Assembly: GCA_910588535.1 (NCBI GenBank)
Contig: CAJUOO010000001.1
Coordinates: 62,001 to 126,000 of the forward strand
Direction: 5' to 3'
DNA from: an uncultured Lachnospiraceae bacterium
GTDB taxonomy: Bacteria > Bacillota > Clostridia > Lachnospirales > Lachnospiraceae
Length of the DNA stretch: 64,000 bases
Shown here: positions 17,931 to 28,263 of the stretch, piece after piece
How the letters are laid out: every line of letters begins with the position of its first letter
How positions within the stretch are numbered: the stretch's first letter is position 1
Notes under the pieces: generated by a model
The model's input: the letters and a program-made list of their open reading frames with translations, nothing else
Database searches by the model: none
What the model was told of the DNA's origin: nothing
Translations under genes and position numbers: made by a program

Positions 17931-17986
17931 AATGTTATTATCTGAATCTTCAGAATAAATAGTTACTTGATGTTGGGATGTGAGTT

Positions 17987-18940
17987 TTATTTATCTGCTG
18001 CACCGACTTCTGTGATAGATTTTACCAGACCAGCCATTCCCTGAATCTCAGAAGGGATAATGATCTTAGTGGCCTTTCCATCAGCAGCCTTCGCAAATGC
18101 TTCAAGACTCTTAAGCTGTATAACGGCATCGTTTGGAGCAGCTTCTTTGATAAAGCGAATACCTTCTGCGGTAGCCATCTGAACAGCCTTGATCGCCTCT
18201 GCCTGACCTTCTGCCTCGCGGATGGTTGCCTCTTTTTTCGCTTCTGCGCGGAGAATAGCAGCCTCCTTCTCAGCCTCAGCATCCAAAATGGCGGATGCCT
18301 TGTGACCTTCTGCCACCAGAATAGTGGATTTCTTCTCACCTTCTGCGCGGAGGATAGATTCACGGCGCTCACGCTCTGCCTTCATCTGTTTCTCCATCGC
18401 ATCCTGAATAGCAGCAGGAGGGATAATGTTTTTAAGCTCTACACGTGTCACCTTAATACCCCAAGGGTCTGTCGCAATATCCAAGGAAGAGCGCATTTTT
18501 GCATTGATGATCTCTCTGGAAGTCAAAGTCTGATCCAACTCCAATTCACCGATGATATTACGAAGAGTGGTGGAGGTCAGATTCTCAATAGCCATAATAG
18601 GATTCTCAACACCATAGGAGAAAAGCTTAGGATCGGTGATCTGGAAAAATACTACTGTGTCAATTCTCATAGTAACATTATCTTTTGTGATAACCGGCTG
18701 CGGAGCAAAGTCTGCGACCTGTTCTTTTAAGATAACCTTTTTGGCTACACGGTCGATAAACGGAATCTTAAAGTGAACGCCCACGGACCATGTATCCTGA
18801 TAGCCTCCCAGACGCTCAACGACATAGGCATGTGCCTGAGGTACAATCTTTACACAAGATGCTAATAAGAGTAGCAAAAATACAATAAATACAATGGCGG
18901 CTATGGTGCCGGTTGCGATATTAATAGATGCTGATGACAT
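17987..18940 (-). CDS. SPFH/band-7 membrane protein (stomatin/paraslipin, QmcA-like)
   Basis: A 317-aa protein with one N-terminal membrane segment (residues 12-30), an SPFH domain (VPQAHAYVVERLGGY to about residue 210), and a long Ala/Glu-rich coiled coil (about 185-260, with repeats such as AEAEKEAAILRAEAKKEA). Members form oligomeric rings at membrane microdomains and help organise membrane protein quality control. It is 37 bp downstream of an NfeD-family gene, and the two families are commonly paired as partners. The length is typical. Confidence 0.92.
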   Translation of the reverse strand: MSSASINIATGTIAAIVFIVFLLLLLASCVKIVPQAHAYVVERLGGYQDTWSVGVHFKIPFIDRVAKKVILKEQVADFAPQPVITKDNVTMRIDTVVFFQITDPKLFSYGVENPIMAIENLTSTTLRNIIGELELDQTLTSREIINAKMRSSLDIATDPWGIKVTRVELKNIIPPAAIQDAMEKQMKAERERRESILRAEGEKKSTILVAEGHKASAILDAEAEKEAAILRAEAKKEATIREAEGQAEAIKAVQMATAEGIRFIKEAAPNDAVIQLKSLEAFAKAADGKATKIIIPSEIQGMAGLVKSITEVGAADK

Positions 18941-18977
18941 AATAGTTCCCCCTTTTTATTTGATAGGTTTAAATAAA

Positions 18978-19409
18978 TTACATTTGTTTCTCCACAATTA
19001 ACTTTACGCCGCGGATTTCTTTGACAAAAACCTGCTCGCCCGGCTCGATAATGACGGAGTCATCGGCAGAGACAGCAGTCCATTCCATCCCATTTAAGAT
19101 GGCGGAGCCATAACCTTCTGCATTATTGATAGTGGAAGTTACTTTGGCAGTGTGACCAACCAGCTCCTCCACATTAGTCTTGACAAAGTGCTTACTTGCA
19201 TATTTTTGAGCAAGTGGCTTAGTAAAGAACAGAAGGATAAGCGAGATAATGACAAATATCGTAAACTGAAGAGCAAACCCCAATCCCAGCAAGGCGAAAA
19301 GATAGGCAACACCTGCGCCGACAGCGAACCAGATGGTAGTTAGGTTCAAGGTGACAGCTTCGATAATAATTAATACGATAAAAGCAATAAGCCAGCCGAT
19401 AGTTTCCAT
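18978..19409 (-). CDS. NfeD-family membrane protein
   Basis: A 143-aa short NfeD-type protein with two to three membrane segments (residues 3-70) and a C-terminal OB-fold-like beta domain (about 85-143: VGHTAKVTSTINNAEG, FVKEIRGVKLIVEK). It lacks the protease domain of long NfeD. The start at ATG 19409 is set by an AAAGGAGGGG site 6 nt upstream; in-frame sequence further upstream is not protein-like. It partners the downstream SPFH protein, with which it presumably forms a membrane complex. Confidence 0.9.
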   Translation of the reverse strand: METIGWLIAFIVLIIIEAVTLNLTTIWFAVGAGVAYLFALLGLGFALQFTIFVIISLILLFFTKPLAQKYASKHFVKTNVEELVGHTAKVTSTINNAEGYGSAILNGMEWTAVSADDSVIIEPGEQVFVKEIRGVKLIVEKQM

Positions 19410-19519
19410 ATAATCCCCTCCTTTATTAGTATACCCACAGTATAACATATTTGGTGGTATAAAATATGAGAATGTCATAAAAGGGGGAGGTTTTTGTAAT
19501 AACTTCGGATAGAGCATAT

Positions 19520-20452
19520 TTATATCACAGAGTACAAGATAATGCGCAGATAAAAAGTGTTTTCATCCCATATCGTCTCCATACTTCCAAGATTATTTCC
19601 CAGCAACTCCTTCATCACAGATAACCCATAACCATGGTGTGAGGTATTTTCTTTACGTGTGAGAAGATTTCCCTTGTCGTCGGACAGAATGGTTCCATCA
19701 TAAGGATTTCTGATCTCGATAAATAGATTTTTCTTTTCAATCTGCATGGAGATGGAGATACAACGCTTTTCCTCTGCAACGTGCAAAGCTGCCTCAACCG
19801 CATTATCGAGTGCATTGCCAAGAAGTCCACATAGACGAATATCATTTGTGTCGAGCTTGGTTGGTATATTAAGATTTAATTGATACTGAATATGGGCGTC
19901 CTCTGTCGATGCGATGCGGTTGTTGATAACTGCGTCGACAACCATATTTCCTGTGCGCGCCTGAAGTCTTGCTGGTTCTGTCTTGTACATTTGAGGCAGA
20001 CATTGGAGAATACCATTGAGGTCCTCTTTTCGAGCGAGAGTTTCAAGGAGGATATAGTTATTTTTAAGTTCATGTCTCATGCGCCGAAATTCTTGCTGGC
20101 TGCGTGAGATCTCTTGATATTGCTTGGCATAATAATCAAGTTGGCGGTTATAGAGGGCCTCCTTTATCCCTGCATCTGTTTTTTCCTGCAGTTTATCAAA
20201 TATATTAAAAATAACTGCACTGCACAGCAGGACAAGGGCGATAATGGTAGCAGACAGGATGCGCAGGGCGATGGTGCCTGTCAGTACATAGTAGAATAGC
20301 AGGTTGAGTGCTATCCAGAGGGCAGCCCATGCCGTCAGAAAGATAGGGCGCTTTCTGCGCTGATGTGGCAGAAGTAGGGAAGAATAGCCATAGCCCCAGA
20401 ATAGATGAAAAAAATTGATAATCAGAAGGAGAAGAATTTCTTGTACATTCAT
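19520..20452 (-). CDS. AgrC-like sensor histidine kinase (GHKL)
   Basis: A 310-aa sensor kinase. Two or three membrane segments lie within residues 5-85, followed by a coiled linker and the kinase core. The H box is in FRRMRHELKNNYILLE, with phospho-acceptor His near residue 128. The N box is in LLGNALDNAVEAA, and the G box is in HHGYGLSVMKELLG. This is the HPK10 layout seen in AgrC and other peptide sensors, but with fewer membrane segments. It starts 2 nt after the stop of the response-regulator gene, and its AGGAAG site lies within that gene's end, so the two are translationally linked. No peptide precursor or AgrB-like processing gene is nearby. Confidence 0.88.
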   Translation of the reverse strand: MNVQEILLLLIINFFHLFWGYGYSSLLLPHQRRKRPIFLTAWAALWIALNLLFYYVLTGTIALRILSATIIALVLLCSAVIFNIFDKLQEKTDAGIKEALYNRQLDYYAKQYQEISRSQQEFRRMRHELKNNYILLETLARKEDLNGILQCLPQMYKTEPARLQARTGNMVVDAVINNRIASTEDAHIQYQLNLNIPTKLDTNDIRLCGLLGNALDNAVEAALHVAEEKRCISISMQIEKKNLFIEIRNPYDGTILSDDKGNLLTRKENTSHHGYGLSVMKELLGNNLGSMETIWDENTFYLRIILYSVI

Positions 20453-20454
20453 AT

Positions 20455-21171
20455 CTAATCTTCCTTTCTGAAATAATGCCAAAATTCATTTCTCAGCTTG
20501 GGGCGGTTTTTTTCGCTGATATTTAGTATTGTTCCGTCTGTGAGCGCGAGCCGTTCATATTGGAAAGATGCTACATTATCAATATTAACCAGATAGGCCT
20601 TGTGTATTCGTGCAAAAGGAAAGTCCTTAAGGCTTTCTTCTACGTGATTGAGCTTATCGTAAAATTCATAGGTTGTTTTCTGGGTGTGCAGAATCACCTT
20701 TCTCCCGGCACTCTCAAAATATAGGATGTCCTTGCAGAGGACCTTAGATAGATTTTTGCCACTTCGAAAGCAAAAATAATTATTCTGCATGGCAAGAATA
20801 CGTTTTTGTGCCTGAAGAAATATAGACAGAAAATCTTCATATGCGACAGGCTTTTTTAAAAAGCGAAAGGGCTCCGCCTCAAAAAGCTGGCGCAGGTATT
20901 CCTCATGGCTTGAGATATATACAATCAGGACGTGATAGTCCTGTTCTCGAATCGCTCTGGCAGTTTCGATCCCATCCATTCCGTTCATCTCGATATCAAG
21001 GAATATAAGATCATAACAGTTTCCATTCTGATAATCCTGTACCAGAGTGCTGCCGGACAGGAATATACTGCTTTCCAGAGAGAGATGGTATTCCTCGGCA
21101 ATTTGGTCCAGATAAGTTTGTATGGTTCCGGTAAATGCTGGATTATCGTCGCATATGGCTATTTTTATCAT
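20455..21171 (-). CDS. LytTR response regulator paired with the AgrC-like kinase
   Basis: A 238-aa regulator. The receiver domain begins MIKIAICDDNPAFTGTI, has its phospho-Asp in YDLIFLDIEMNGMDG and the switch Lys in FRFLKKPVAYEDF. The LytTR domain (about 135-238) contains LYFESAGRKVILHTQKTTYE and FARIHKAYLVNIDNV. The start at ATG 21171 is chosen for an AAAGGAG site; the frame is open to 21240. It is first in the operon with the kinase gene behind it. A good sigma-A promoter lies 41-69 bp upstream. Confidence 0.92.
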   Translation of the reverse strand: MIKIAICDDNPAFTGTIQTYLDQIAEEYHLSLESSIFLSGSTLVQDYQNGNCYDLIFLDIEMNGMDGIETARAIREQDYHVLIVYISSHEEYLRQLFEAEPFRFLKKPVAYEDFLSIFLQAQKRILAMQNNYFCFRSGKNLSKVLCKDILYFESAGRKVILHTQKTTYEFYDKLNHVEESLKDFPFARIHKAYLVNIDNVASFQYERLALTDGTILNISEKNRPKLRNEFWHYFRKED

Positions 21172-21211
21172 AATATGGACTCCTTTATAGAAAATAGGCA
21201 GTGATAGCATA

Positions 21212-21240
21212 AGTATACGTAAAAAAAACGGGATTATCAA
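21212..21240 (-). promoter_or_regulatory. Sigma-A promoter of the two-component operon
   Basis: On the minus strand, TTGATA (21240-21235) and TATACT (21217-21212) are separated by 17 bp. Confidence 0.65.
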
Positions 21241-21260
21241 GTGCAGAAATGAATCTTATC

Positions 21261-21289
21261 TTGTTTTATTACCATTTTGGTGTTATGAT
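21261..21289 (+). promoter_or_regulatory. Sigma-A promoter of gdpP-rplI-dnaB
   Basis: TTGTTT at 21261-21266 and TATGAT at 21284-21289 with a 17-bp spacer, 55 bp upstream of gdpP and divergent from the two-component promoter. Confidence 0.55.
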
Positions 21290-21344
21290 GGAGTATAGGG
21301 TATACTCTGGATAGCTACTGTGCTGTAGCGGAATTGAGGGGGAT

Positions 21345-23390
21345 ATGAATAAGAAAATTAAGCTTAGAGGACAGTTAAAGACCTATATGCTGTGGCCAAT
21401 CTGGCTGACAGTGCTTTTGTTGGCGGCTACACTGTTGATGATAAGGATAAATCTACAATGCAGTATTATAATGATAGGTATCACATTTTTATATTTTGTT
21501 ATTTCTGTTGTAATGTATCTGAAGAACAAGCCGGGGATAATGAACGAGCTCGTTTCCTTTGCAACAGAGTACGCACAGGTGCAGAAGCAGTTTCTGTATA
21601 ATCTTGAGATTCCCTATGGGCTCTTGGATGAGCAGGGAAGGCTTTTGTGGGCGAACGAGAAGCTGATGGAGGTTCTGCTCCGCACAAAATATAAGAAAAA
21701 GATGATTACCTCGTTTTTCCCGGAGGTGAAAAAGTCCTTCTTTCAGTCGGGTGAGGAGGAGCTTTCCGTCGAGGCAGTCTATGACGAGAGGAATTACAGG
21801 CTGATGCTGCGCAAGATCGCGATGAGTGATGTGGTGGAGGACAGCGAGATTGTGGAATACCCGGAGGAGGGAATCTGCCTGATTGCTTTTTATATGGTAG
21901 ATGAGACGACGATCAAGCATTATATGAAGGAGAATGAGGATCAGAAGCTGATATCAGGGCTTATCTATATTGACAATTACGATGAGGCACTTGACAGTGT
22001 GGAGAGTGTGCGCCGCTCGTTGCTTGTTGCGTTGATAGACAGAAAGATCAATAAATATGTCAGTGATATTGATGGTATTGTCCGAAAGATTGAAAAGGAT
22101 AAGTATTTTATAGTATTTCAGAATAAATATTTGAAGGGACTAAGGGAGAATCGCTTTTCTATTCTTGCTGAGGTGAAGAATGTTAATATAGGTAATGAGA
22201 TGGCTGTCACTTTAAGCATTGGCTTGGGTGTCAATGCGAAGGGGTATGCAGAGGCATGTGAATATGCCCGCATTGCGATGGATCTGGCGCTTGGCAGGGG
22301 TGGTGATCAGGCAGTTATCAAGGATGGAGAGAATATCTATTATTATGGCGGAAAGTCACAATCTGTCGAGAAGAATACCCGTGTGAAGGCTAGGGTGAAG
22401 GCACATGCACTCAGGGAGATTTTTGAAAATAATGACAAGGTGCTTGTTATGGGGCATAAGATTGGTGATGCAGATGCATTTGGCTCTGCCATCGGTATCT
22501 ATCGAGCGGCGAAATCCATGGCAAAAAAGAGTCATATTGTCGCCAATGTGATCACCTCCTCCGTAAAGCCAATGCTTGAGAGTTTTTCTAATAATCCTGA
22601 TTATGAGGAGGATATGTTTATTGGTATTAATGAGGCGATTGAGCGCGTGGATGAGAACACGGTGGTTGTGGTTGTGGATGTCAATCGTCCAAGCTATACC
22701 GAATGTGAGGATCTGTTGCGCATTGCAAAGACGATTGTGGTGATTGATCATCACAGGCAGGGCAGCGAAGTGATAGACAATGCTGTTTTATCCTATGTGG
22801 AGCCGTATGCTTCCTCTGCGAGTGAGATGGTGGCGGAGATCCTGCAGTATATTGGGGATAATATTAAGATGAAGCCAATAGAGGCAGATGCGCTCTATGC
22901 TGGTATTGTGATAGATACACAGAATTTTGTAAATAAGACAGGTGTGCGCACATTTGAGGCTGCCGCCTTCTTGAGAAGAAATGGGGCTGATGTTGTCCGG
23001 GTGAGAAAGATGTTCCGAGATAATATGCAGGATCATATGGCAAAGGCAGAGGCAGTTCACCATGCAGAATTGTTCGAGGAATCCTTTGCTGTGTCAATCA
23101 GTCCAGCGACCGGGCTTGACAGTCCCACTATCGTGGCTGCACAGGCAGCAAATGATTTGTTAAGCATTAATGGTATAAAGGCATCTTTTGTTCTGACGGA
23201 TTATAATAATAAGATCTATATCAGCGCGCGTTCTATCGATGAGATAAATGTGCAGTTAATTATGGAACAGATGGGTGGAGGCGGACATATGAGCATTGCT
23301 GGTGCACAGCTTGAAAATGTGACGCTTGAGGAAGCGAAGGAACAGTTAAAAGAGACAGTAAAACGCATGTTGGCGGAAGGAGATATCTAA
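21345..23390 (+). CDS. gdpP: Cyclic-di-AMP phosphodiesterase GdpP
   Basis: A 681-aa membrane protein that degrades c-di-AMP. Two membrane segments (about residues 14-58) are followed by a PAS-like domain, a degenerate GGDEF domain, and the DHH/DHHA1 phosphodiesterase. Manganese-binding motifs are visible: [15 protein letters not shown] near residue 368, [19 protein letters not shown] near 466, and [14 protein letters not shown] near 517. The DHHA1 motif [12 protein letters not shown] is near 645. Length and order fit the family. It is followed by rplI after 2 nt, the conserved gdpP-rplI-dnaB arrangement of Firmicutes. Confidence 0.95.
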   Translation: MNKKIKLRGQLKTYMLWPIWLTVLLLAATLLMIRINLQCSIIMIGITFLYFVISVVMYLKNKPGIMNELVSFATEYAQVQKQFLYNLEIPYGLLDEQGRLLWANEKLMEVLLRTKYKKKMITSFFPEVKKSFFQSGEEELSVEAVYDERNYRLMLRKIAMSDVVEDSEIVEYPEEGICLIAFYMVDETTIKHYMKENEDQKLISGLIYIDNYDEALDSVESVRRSLLVALIDRKINKYVSDIDGIVRKIEKDKYFIVFQNKYLKGLRENRFSILAEVKNVNIGNEMAVTLSIGLGVNAKGYAEACEYARIAMDLALGRGGDQAVIKDGENIYYYGGKSQSVEKNTRVKARVKAHALREIFENNDKVLVMGHKIGDADAFGSAIGIYRAAKSMAKKSHIVANVITSSVKPMLESFSNNPDYEEDMFIGINEAIERVDENTVVVVVDVNRPSYTECEDLLRIAKTIVVIDHHRQGSEVIDNAVLSYVEPYASSASEMVAEILQYIGDNIKMKPIEADALYAGIVIDTQNFVNKTGVRTFEAAAFLRRNGADVVRVRKMFRDNMQDHMAKAEAVHHAELFEESFAVSISPATGLDSPTIVAAQAANDLLSINGIKASFVLTDYNNKIYISARSIDEINVQLIMEQMGGGGHMSIAGAQLENVTLEEAKEQLKETVKRMLAEGDI

Positions 23391-23392
23391 AA

Positions 23393-23842
23393 ATGGAAAT
23401 TATATTATTGGAAGATGTGAAGGCATTGGGAAAGAAAGGTCAGATTGTAAAGGTTAATGACGGCTATGCCAGAAATTATGTGCTGCCGAAGAAGCTGGGC
23501 GTAGAAGCTACCACTAAGAATCGAAATGATCTGAAGCTTCAGCAGGCAAATGAAGTAAAAAGACAGCAGGAGATCAAACAGGAGGCGGAGGCACTCAAGG
23601 CAAAGATAGAGGAGAAGCCAGTTACGGTTGCTATCAGGGCAGGAGAGGGAGGCAGAATATTCGGTTCTGTGTCGACTAAAGAGATCGCCACAGCGACGCT
23701 GGCACAATTCGGCTTTGAGGTTGATAAAAAGAAGATGCAGCTTTCCGATCCGATCAAGGCTTTGGGAAATTATATTATTCCAGTGAAACTTCACAAGGAA
23801 GTGACAGCGGAGCTTACTGTTCGGGTAGTGGAGGCAAAATAA
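23393..23842 (+). CDS. rplI: 50S ribosomal protein L9
   Basis: A 149-aa protein with the L9 N-terminal signature [20 protein letters not shown] followed by [12 protein letters not shown], a long central helix (about 40-75), and the C-terminal domain. It binds 23S rRNA. It starts 2 nt after gdpP, so translation is probably coupled. Confidence 0.97.
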   Translation: MEIILLEDVKALGKKGQIVKVNDGYARNYVLPKKLGVEATTKNRNDLKLQQANEVKRQQEIKQEAEALKAKIEEKPVTVAIRAGEGGRIFGSVSTKEIATATLAQFGFEVDKKKMQLSDPIKALGNYIIPVKLHKEVTAELTVRVVEAK

Positions 23843-23887
23843 GAAGATAGACGAATCAAAATGTATTAACAGAGGAGGAATTTGTGC

Positions 23888-25216
23888 ATGGATGAAGCAC
23901 TTATCAAAAGAGTGCTGCCTCATAGTATAGAAGCAGAGCAGTCTGTGGTAGGTTCCATGTTGATGGATAAGGAAGCAATTCTCACCGCGTCAGAGCTTCT
24001 CGTTCCCGAGGATTTCTACGGGCGTCAGTATGGCGTGATGTTCGATGCGATCGTCGAGCTGTACAATGAAGGAAGCCCGGTGGATATGGTGACGGTTCGG
24101 GAGAGACTTCGGGAGAAGGAGGTGCCGCCGGAGGTTTCCAGCGTAGAATTTATCCGTGATCTGATCAATGCCGTGCCCTTCTCGATCAATATAAAACAAT
24201 ATGCAGATATTGTGTATGAGAAATCTGTGCTTCGCAAGCTGATAAAGGTGAATGAGGAGATTGAGGGGCTTTGCTATCAGGGCAAGGAACGGTTGGATGT
24301 GATTCTGGGTGAGACGGAAAAGAAGGTCTTTCAGCTACTTCAAAGTCGGAACAGTGGAGATTTTGTATCCATTAAGGAGACAGTGATCAAGACGCTTGAG
24401 AAGATAGAGCTGGCGTCGAGGACAAAGGGAAATGTCACTGGGATCCCTACAGGCTTTTATGATTTGGATTATATGACAGCGGGCTTGCAGCCTTCCGATT
24501 TTATTCTGATAGGAGCGAGACCATCCATGGGAAAAACTGCGCTGGTCCTTAATCTGGCTGAATATATCGCAATCCGAAATAACACTCCAATTGCGATATT
24601 TAGCTTGGAGATGTCAAGAGAACAGTTGATGAATCGTATGTTTGCGATGGAGGCGCGCGTAGATCTCCAAAAGCTTCGAACAGGAGATCTGAGTGACACG
24701 GATTGGGAGAAGCTGATAGAAAGTGCAGGTGTAATAGGAAAATCAGGGCTTATCATTGATGACACACCGGGAATCTCTATCGGAGAGCTCCGCTCCAAGT
24801 GCAGGAAATATAAGCTTGAGCACAATCTTAGCTTAGTGATTATCGACTATCTGCAGCTAATGACAGGAAATGGAAGAACTGGCAGCAGGCAGCAGGAGAT
24901 ATCAGAGATCTCACGTTCATTAAAAGCACTTGCGAGGGAGATCCATGCTCCGGTGATAGCCATCTCTCAGGTGAATCGTGCCTGTGAGACAAGGCCAGAT
25001 CACAGACCAATGATGTCAGATCTAAGAGAGTCTGGGTCCATAGAACAGGATGCGGACGTGATAATGTTTTTATATCGTGATGAGTATTACAATAAAGATT
25101 CCGATAAGAAAGGCATAGCAGAGATAATCATTGCCAAGCAGCGAAATGGATCAATCGGCACGGTAAATCTCGCATGGCTGCCGACATTGACAAAGTTCGC
25201 TAATCTTGAAAAATAA
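23888..25216 (+). CDS. dnaB: Replicative DNA helicase DnaB
   Basis: A 442-aa hexameric replicative helicase. The N-terminal domain starts with HSIEAEQSVVGSMLMDKEAI; the RecA-like domain holds Walker A in GARPSMGKTALVLNLAEY near residue 214, Walker B in LSLVIIDYLQLMTG, and a late Arg motif in DLRESGSIEQDADVIMFLYR. ATG 23888 is chosen over the in-frame TTG at 23882 because GGAGGAA is better placed. No intein is present. It completes the gdpP-rplI-dnaB operon, 45 bp after rplI. Confidence 0.97.
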   Translation: MDEALIKRVLPHSIEAEQSVVGSMLMDKEAILTASELLVPEDFYGRQYGVMFDAIVELYNEGSPVDMVTVRERLREKEVPPEVSSVEFIRDLINAVPFSINIKQYADIVYEKSVLRKLIKVNEEIEGLCYQGKERLDVILGETEKKVFQLLQSRNSGDFVSIKETVIKTLEKIELASRTKGNVTGIPTGFYDLDYMTAGLQPSDFILIGARPSMGKTALVLNLAEYIAIRNNTPIAIFSLEMSREQLMNRMFAMEARVDLQKLRTGDLSDTDWEKLIESAGVIGKSGLIIDDTPGISIGELRSKCRKYKLEHNLSLVIIDYLQLMTGNGRTGSRQQEISEISRSLKALAREIHAPVIAISQVNRACETRPDHRPMMSDLRESGSIEQDADVIMFLYRDEYYNKDSDKKGIAEIIIAKQRNGSIGTVNLAWLPTLTKFANLEK

Positions 25217-25304
25217 AATGATCTATAATCCTTTGCCGCCTCGCTCTCTCATAGAAACTTATAACAGGAGCAAGGTGACAGAGGAAGTTTTTATTCTTTT
25301 TCTT

Positions 25305-27800
25305 CTACATGTTTTCTTTTTTCTTTTGGATTTTCCACACAATAATTCCTATCAGTGCTGCAAGGCTTACTGCGCTGATCAGCAACCCGACATTTAATCC
25401 ATATGGAGAGTAGGAAAATACGATCTTGTGTGTTCCGGCGGTCACTGGAACAGAGACAAGTGCATCTTTAAATGCCTGAACAGGTACCTTTTTGCCGTCG
25501 ATCTTCACGGACCATCCTTTTTCATATAGTATGGAGGTGAGAAGAAGCATATCCGATTCAGCAGTTATAGTTCCTTTTATCCGTGTTTCCTTCCAATCTG
25601 TGATTTCAAGACCACGCTCGGATAATGTCTGGTGCAGCGTTTTAAAGTTATTTACATTCAGGCTGTAGACATTAGCGTGGATGGAATCTTTACCTGTCGC
25701 AGAAAATGCGATGTGGGAGCCAGCAGGGCATCTGCCCAAATCTATAATATAGCGGTTACGTATTCCCGTGTAGGTTTCAGGTTCGCGGAAAGTTGAGCCA
25801 CTGCCGTCTGTGAAGGTTGCTGCAAAATCTTCCCCGTCCGAAGAAACATAGATATAGAGATAGCTGTCATGTTCGGGGTATATATCAACCGTATTTCCCT
25901 TTATTTTATAACTAGCCTGTGAGAATATAGGGGAAACATTGGCGGCGAGATCAGCAAAGCTGTTCTGTACGGCAAATGGGTTATTTGTCCTGTGTGACCA
26001 TTTATCTTCCAGTGTATCAGGAATCAGAAAACCAAGAGGAAGTGTGTATTGGTTTTTATATAGGTACATGGAATCTTTTTGGGTGTAGAATGTTCGCAGT
26101 TCTGTGTCGTCTATAAGTTCTGAGCTGAGAACGTATTTGACAGATAGTAATGCCTCTGTCAGTGGAGTGGAGCCATAGTAAGAGTAGGAGTTTGTGGATT
26201 CCTCACAACCCAGACCAGCGAGGAGATCAGCGAAGCCATCATTTGCTGTGGAGGAGAAGATGGATACTCCTTTGTAGTGATGCCATGCGCTGTCATTTTT
26301 TGTCCTACGTTTTAGTTTTTCAATTCGATAGAAGGAAGTGTCTTCCTTTGCGACTTGTTTTATTACTGAGGTGACAGCAGCATTGTCTTTGACATAGGCA
26401 GTGCGTCCAGTGGTGTTGACACTCGTCACCAACGTGTTGATAAATGCTTCCAGCACAATAAAGAGAAAGAAGATAGAAATAGAGGCAAGCCTCGGTATTC
26501 TTCGATCTCGATAGAGCGTCAACGTGATGGCGTACAGGCAGACAAATAACAGACTGACATACACGATGTAATAGGGATAGTCATCGTCTGCCATCAGATG
26601 CTCGATGGCCAGAAACAGAACTGTCACAATGCCGACAATACGCACAATATCCTTGGAGGAGTGGCTTCGTAGATTTCGCAGTCCCTCATAGGCCATGGTC
26701 AGCAGAAGAAAATTGAAGATAAAGCTCTGTCTGCAAGGTAGGCTGTTGGGGAAGTGAAAGCCATGCCAGATATAATTTAGGATATTGAGATTAAAGCTTA
26801 TATAAAAGAAAAAAATTAAAGCAAATTTTCCTACTTTTTCCCTAATATTAATCTTTGGATTCAGTGCATAGAGCGGAACGAGCAGAAAAATTAACATGCC
26901 GCAGTAGATATTTGGCTCATGGGCAGAGAATATCGCAGGTTCCACAATCATCAGCTGTCTAGATATCATTTCCAGAACAGAAAAGTAGCGTGTTAGATTT
27001 TTGGGAAAATTAATATCTCCTGACACAGTTAGGGTTAATGCAAAGTATTCTGGAATCAGCAAAAAAGCACCGATGCCACCTGCTATAAGAGAATAGATAG
27101 CAAAGGTTAGGCAGCGCTTGGGCAGATTTTTCCACGATTCCTCACATGCAGCAATCTGAAGCACAAAGTACAGCACACAGAAAATACATATCATAATGGA
27201 GATATAGTAGTTGGACAGTATACAGAGTGCGAGGCTGACACAATATAAGATTCCCTTATTTTCCTTTACCAGATATTCCAAGCCAAGAAGCACCAAGGGC
27301 AGAAGCCAGATACAATCCAGCCACATAACATTCCAGCTATAGGAGCAGATGTAAGCGGACAGAGAGTAAAATACAGAAAGCCCGGCTACAAGAGGATTGC
27401 GGGTGGAAAAGTGTTTGCGGATATAATGGGAAAAAGTGAGACCAGATAAGCCTACCTTCAATATTAAGATCACGCTCATCAGCTCGATCAGATGCTTTTG
27501 AGAAAATAGAATCAAAAACCAGTTGATGGGGGTGGCAAGATAGTAGGCATATAGTGCGGTGAAATTCACTCCCATGCCGATGTTCCACGAGTAGGTAAGA
27601 TTGCCGCCAGTTCTCAGCTTATTTTGAAATTCAGCGAGAAATGGAGCATATTGATGATACATATCGCTGCGCAGAAAGCATTGTTGTCCAAATGGGTAGA
27701 CGCCCCGCAGGATGTAGATGAGGATCAGTATAGTGACAGGTATAAAAAATGACAGTACATAAATATGTGTGGAATCCTTGGGAAGATTGTCTTTTTGCAT
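25305..27800 (-). CDS. yfhO: YfhO-family membrane glycosyltransferase
   Basis: An 831-aa GT-C-fold membrane protein. It has about twelve membrane segments in the first 480 residues, a large extracytoplasmic beta-rich region (about 490-790), and a last membrane segment before a basic tail (WKIQKKKENM). YfhO proteins transfer a sugar from a polyprenyl-phosphate carrier to a surface polymer; in B. subtilis the acceptor is lipoteichoic acid. It is last in a three-gene operon with GT2 and GtrA-type genes, which supply and flip the lipid-linked sugar. The start has an AAGGAG site about 11 nt upstream. Sugar and acceptor are not readable from the sequence. Confidence 0.87.
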   Translation of the reverse strand: MQKDNLPKDSTHIYVLSFFIPVTILILIYILRGVYPFGQQCFLRSDMYHQYAPFLAEFQNKLRTGGNLTYSWNIGMGVNFTALYAYYLATPINWFLILFSQKHLIELMSVILILKVGLSGLTFSHYIRKHFSTRNPLVAGLSVFYSLSAYICSYSWNVMWLDCIWLLPLVLLGLEYLVKENKGILYCVSLALCILSNYYISIMICIFCVLYFVLQIAACEESWKNLPKRCLTFAIYSLIAGGIGAFLLIPEYFALTLTVSGDINFPKNLTRYFSVLEMISRQLMIVEPAIFSAHEPNIYCGMLIFLLVPLYALNPKINIREKVGKFALIFFFYISFNLNILNYIWHGFHFPNSLPCRQSFIFNFLLLTMAYEGLRNLRSHSSKDIVRIVGIVTVLFLAIEHLMADDDYPYYIVYVSLLFVCLYAITLTLYRDRRIPRLASISIFFLFIVLEAFINTLVTSVNTTGRTAYVKDNAAVTSVIKQVAKEDTSFYRIEKLKRRTKNDSAWHHYKGVSIFSSTANDGFADLLAGLGCEESTNSYSYYGSTPLTEALLSVKYVLSSELIDDTELRTFYTQKDSMYLYKNQYTLPLGFLIPDTLEDKWSHRTNNPFAVQNSFADLAANVSPIFSQASYKIKGNTVDIYPEHDSYLYIYVSSDGEDFAATFTDGSGSTFREPETYTGIRNRYIIDLGRCPAGSHIAFSATGKDSIHANVYSLNVNNFKTLHQTLSERGLEITDWKETRIKGTITAESDMLLLTSILYEKGWSVKIDGKKVPVQAFKDALVSVPVTAGTHKIVFSYSPYGLNVGLLISAVSLAALIGIIVWKIQKKKENM

Positions 27801-27825
27801 GGTGGTGAAGGCTCCTTATTTTCAT

Positions 27826-28263
27826 TTACGAGGATTGTTTCTTTTTAAAGATAAATAGTTTGCTAAATATATAATTTATAACAACAATAAATACATTTGA
27901 TAATAGTTTTGCCAGAGAGTCATGTATGGTAAGAAGTTCCACGGCAAGTATCATAAAACCAAGATCGCAGAATCCAGAAAATAGCCGACAGCCCACAAAG
28001 GCGGGTATTTCCCGGATAAGGATGGATTTATCAAAGCTTTTGCTCTCGAATACATATAATTTATTTGTGATATAGGCAAAGGCGACAGCAAAAATCCATG
28101 CGACAATTGTGGATGCCGTGTAGTGGATGCCAAACCATTTGCATAATTCATAGATCACATAATTGACAATGGTGGTCAGAACACCGAAAAACAAATAGGA
28201 AATGGTCTCACGATTCAGCAGTTTTTTTAGTGGTTGTGGTAATTTATCAAGCAGAGTTTCCAT
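27826..28263 (-). CDS. gtcA: GtrA-family lipid-linked sugar flippase
   Basis: A 145-aa protein with four membrane segments (about 22-42, 52-72, 92-112, 117-137) and the family's basic N-terminus. GtrA/GtcA proteins are proposed to flip polyprenyl-phosphate-linked monosaccharides across the membrane. The start at ATG 28263 has a GGAGAG site; it overlaps the end of the upstream GT2 gene by 17 bp, which shows tight operon coupling. The longer open frame to 28455 lies inside that gene and is not used. Confidence 0.87.
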   Translation of the reverse strand: METLLDKLPQPLKKLLNRETISYLFFGVLTTIVNYVIYELCKWFGIHYTASTIVAWIFAVAFAYITNKLYVFESKSFDKSILIREIPAFVGCRLFSGFCDLGFMILAVELLTIHDSLAKLLSNVFIVVINYIFSKLFIFKKKQSS

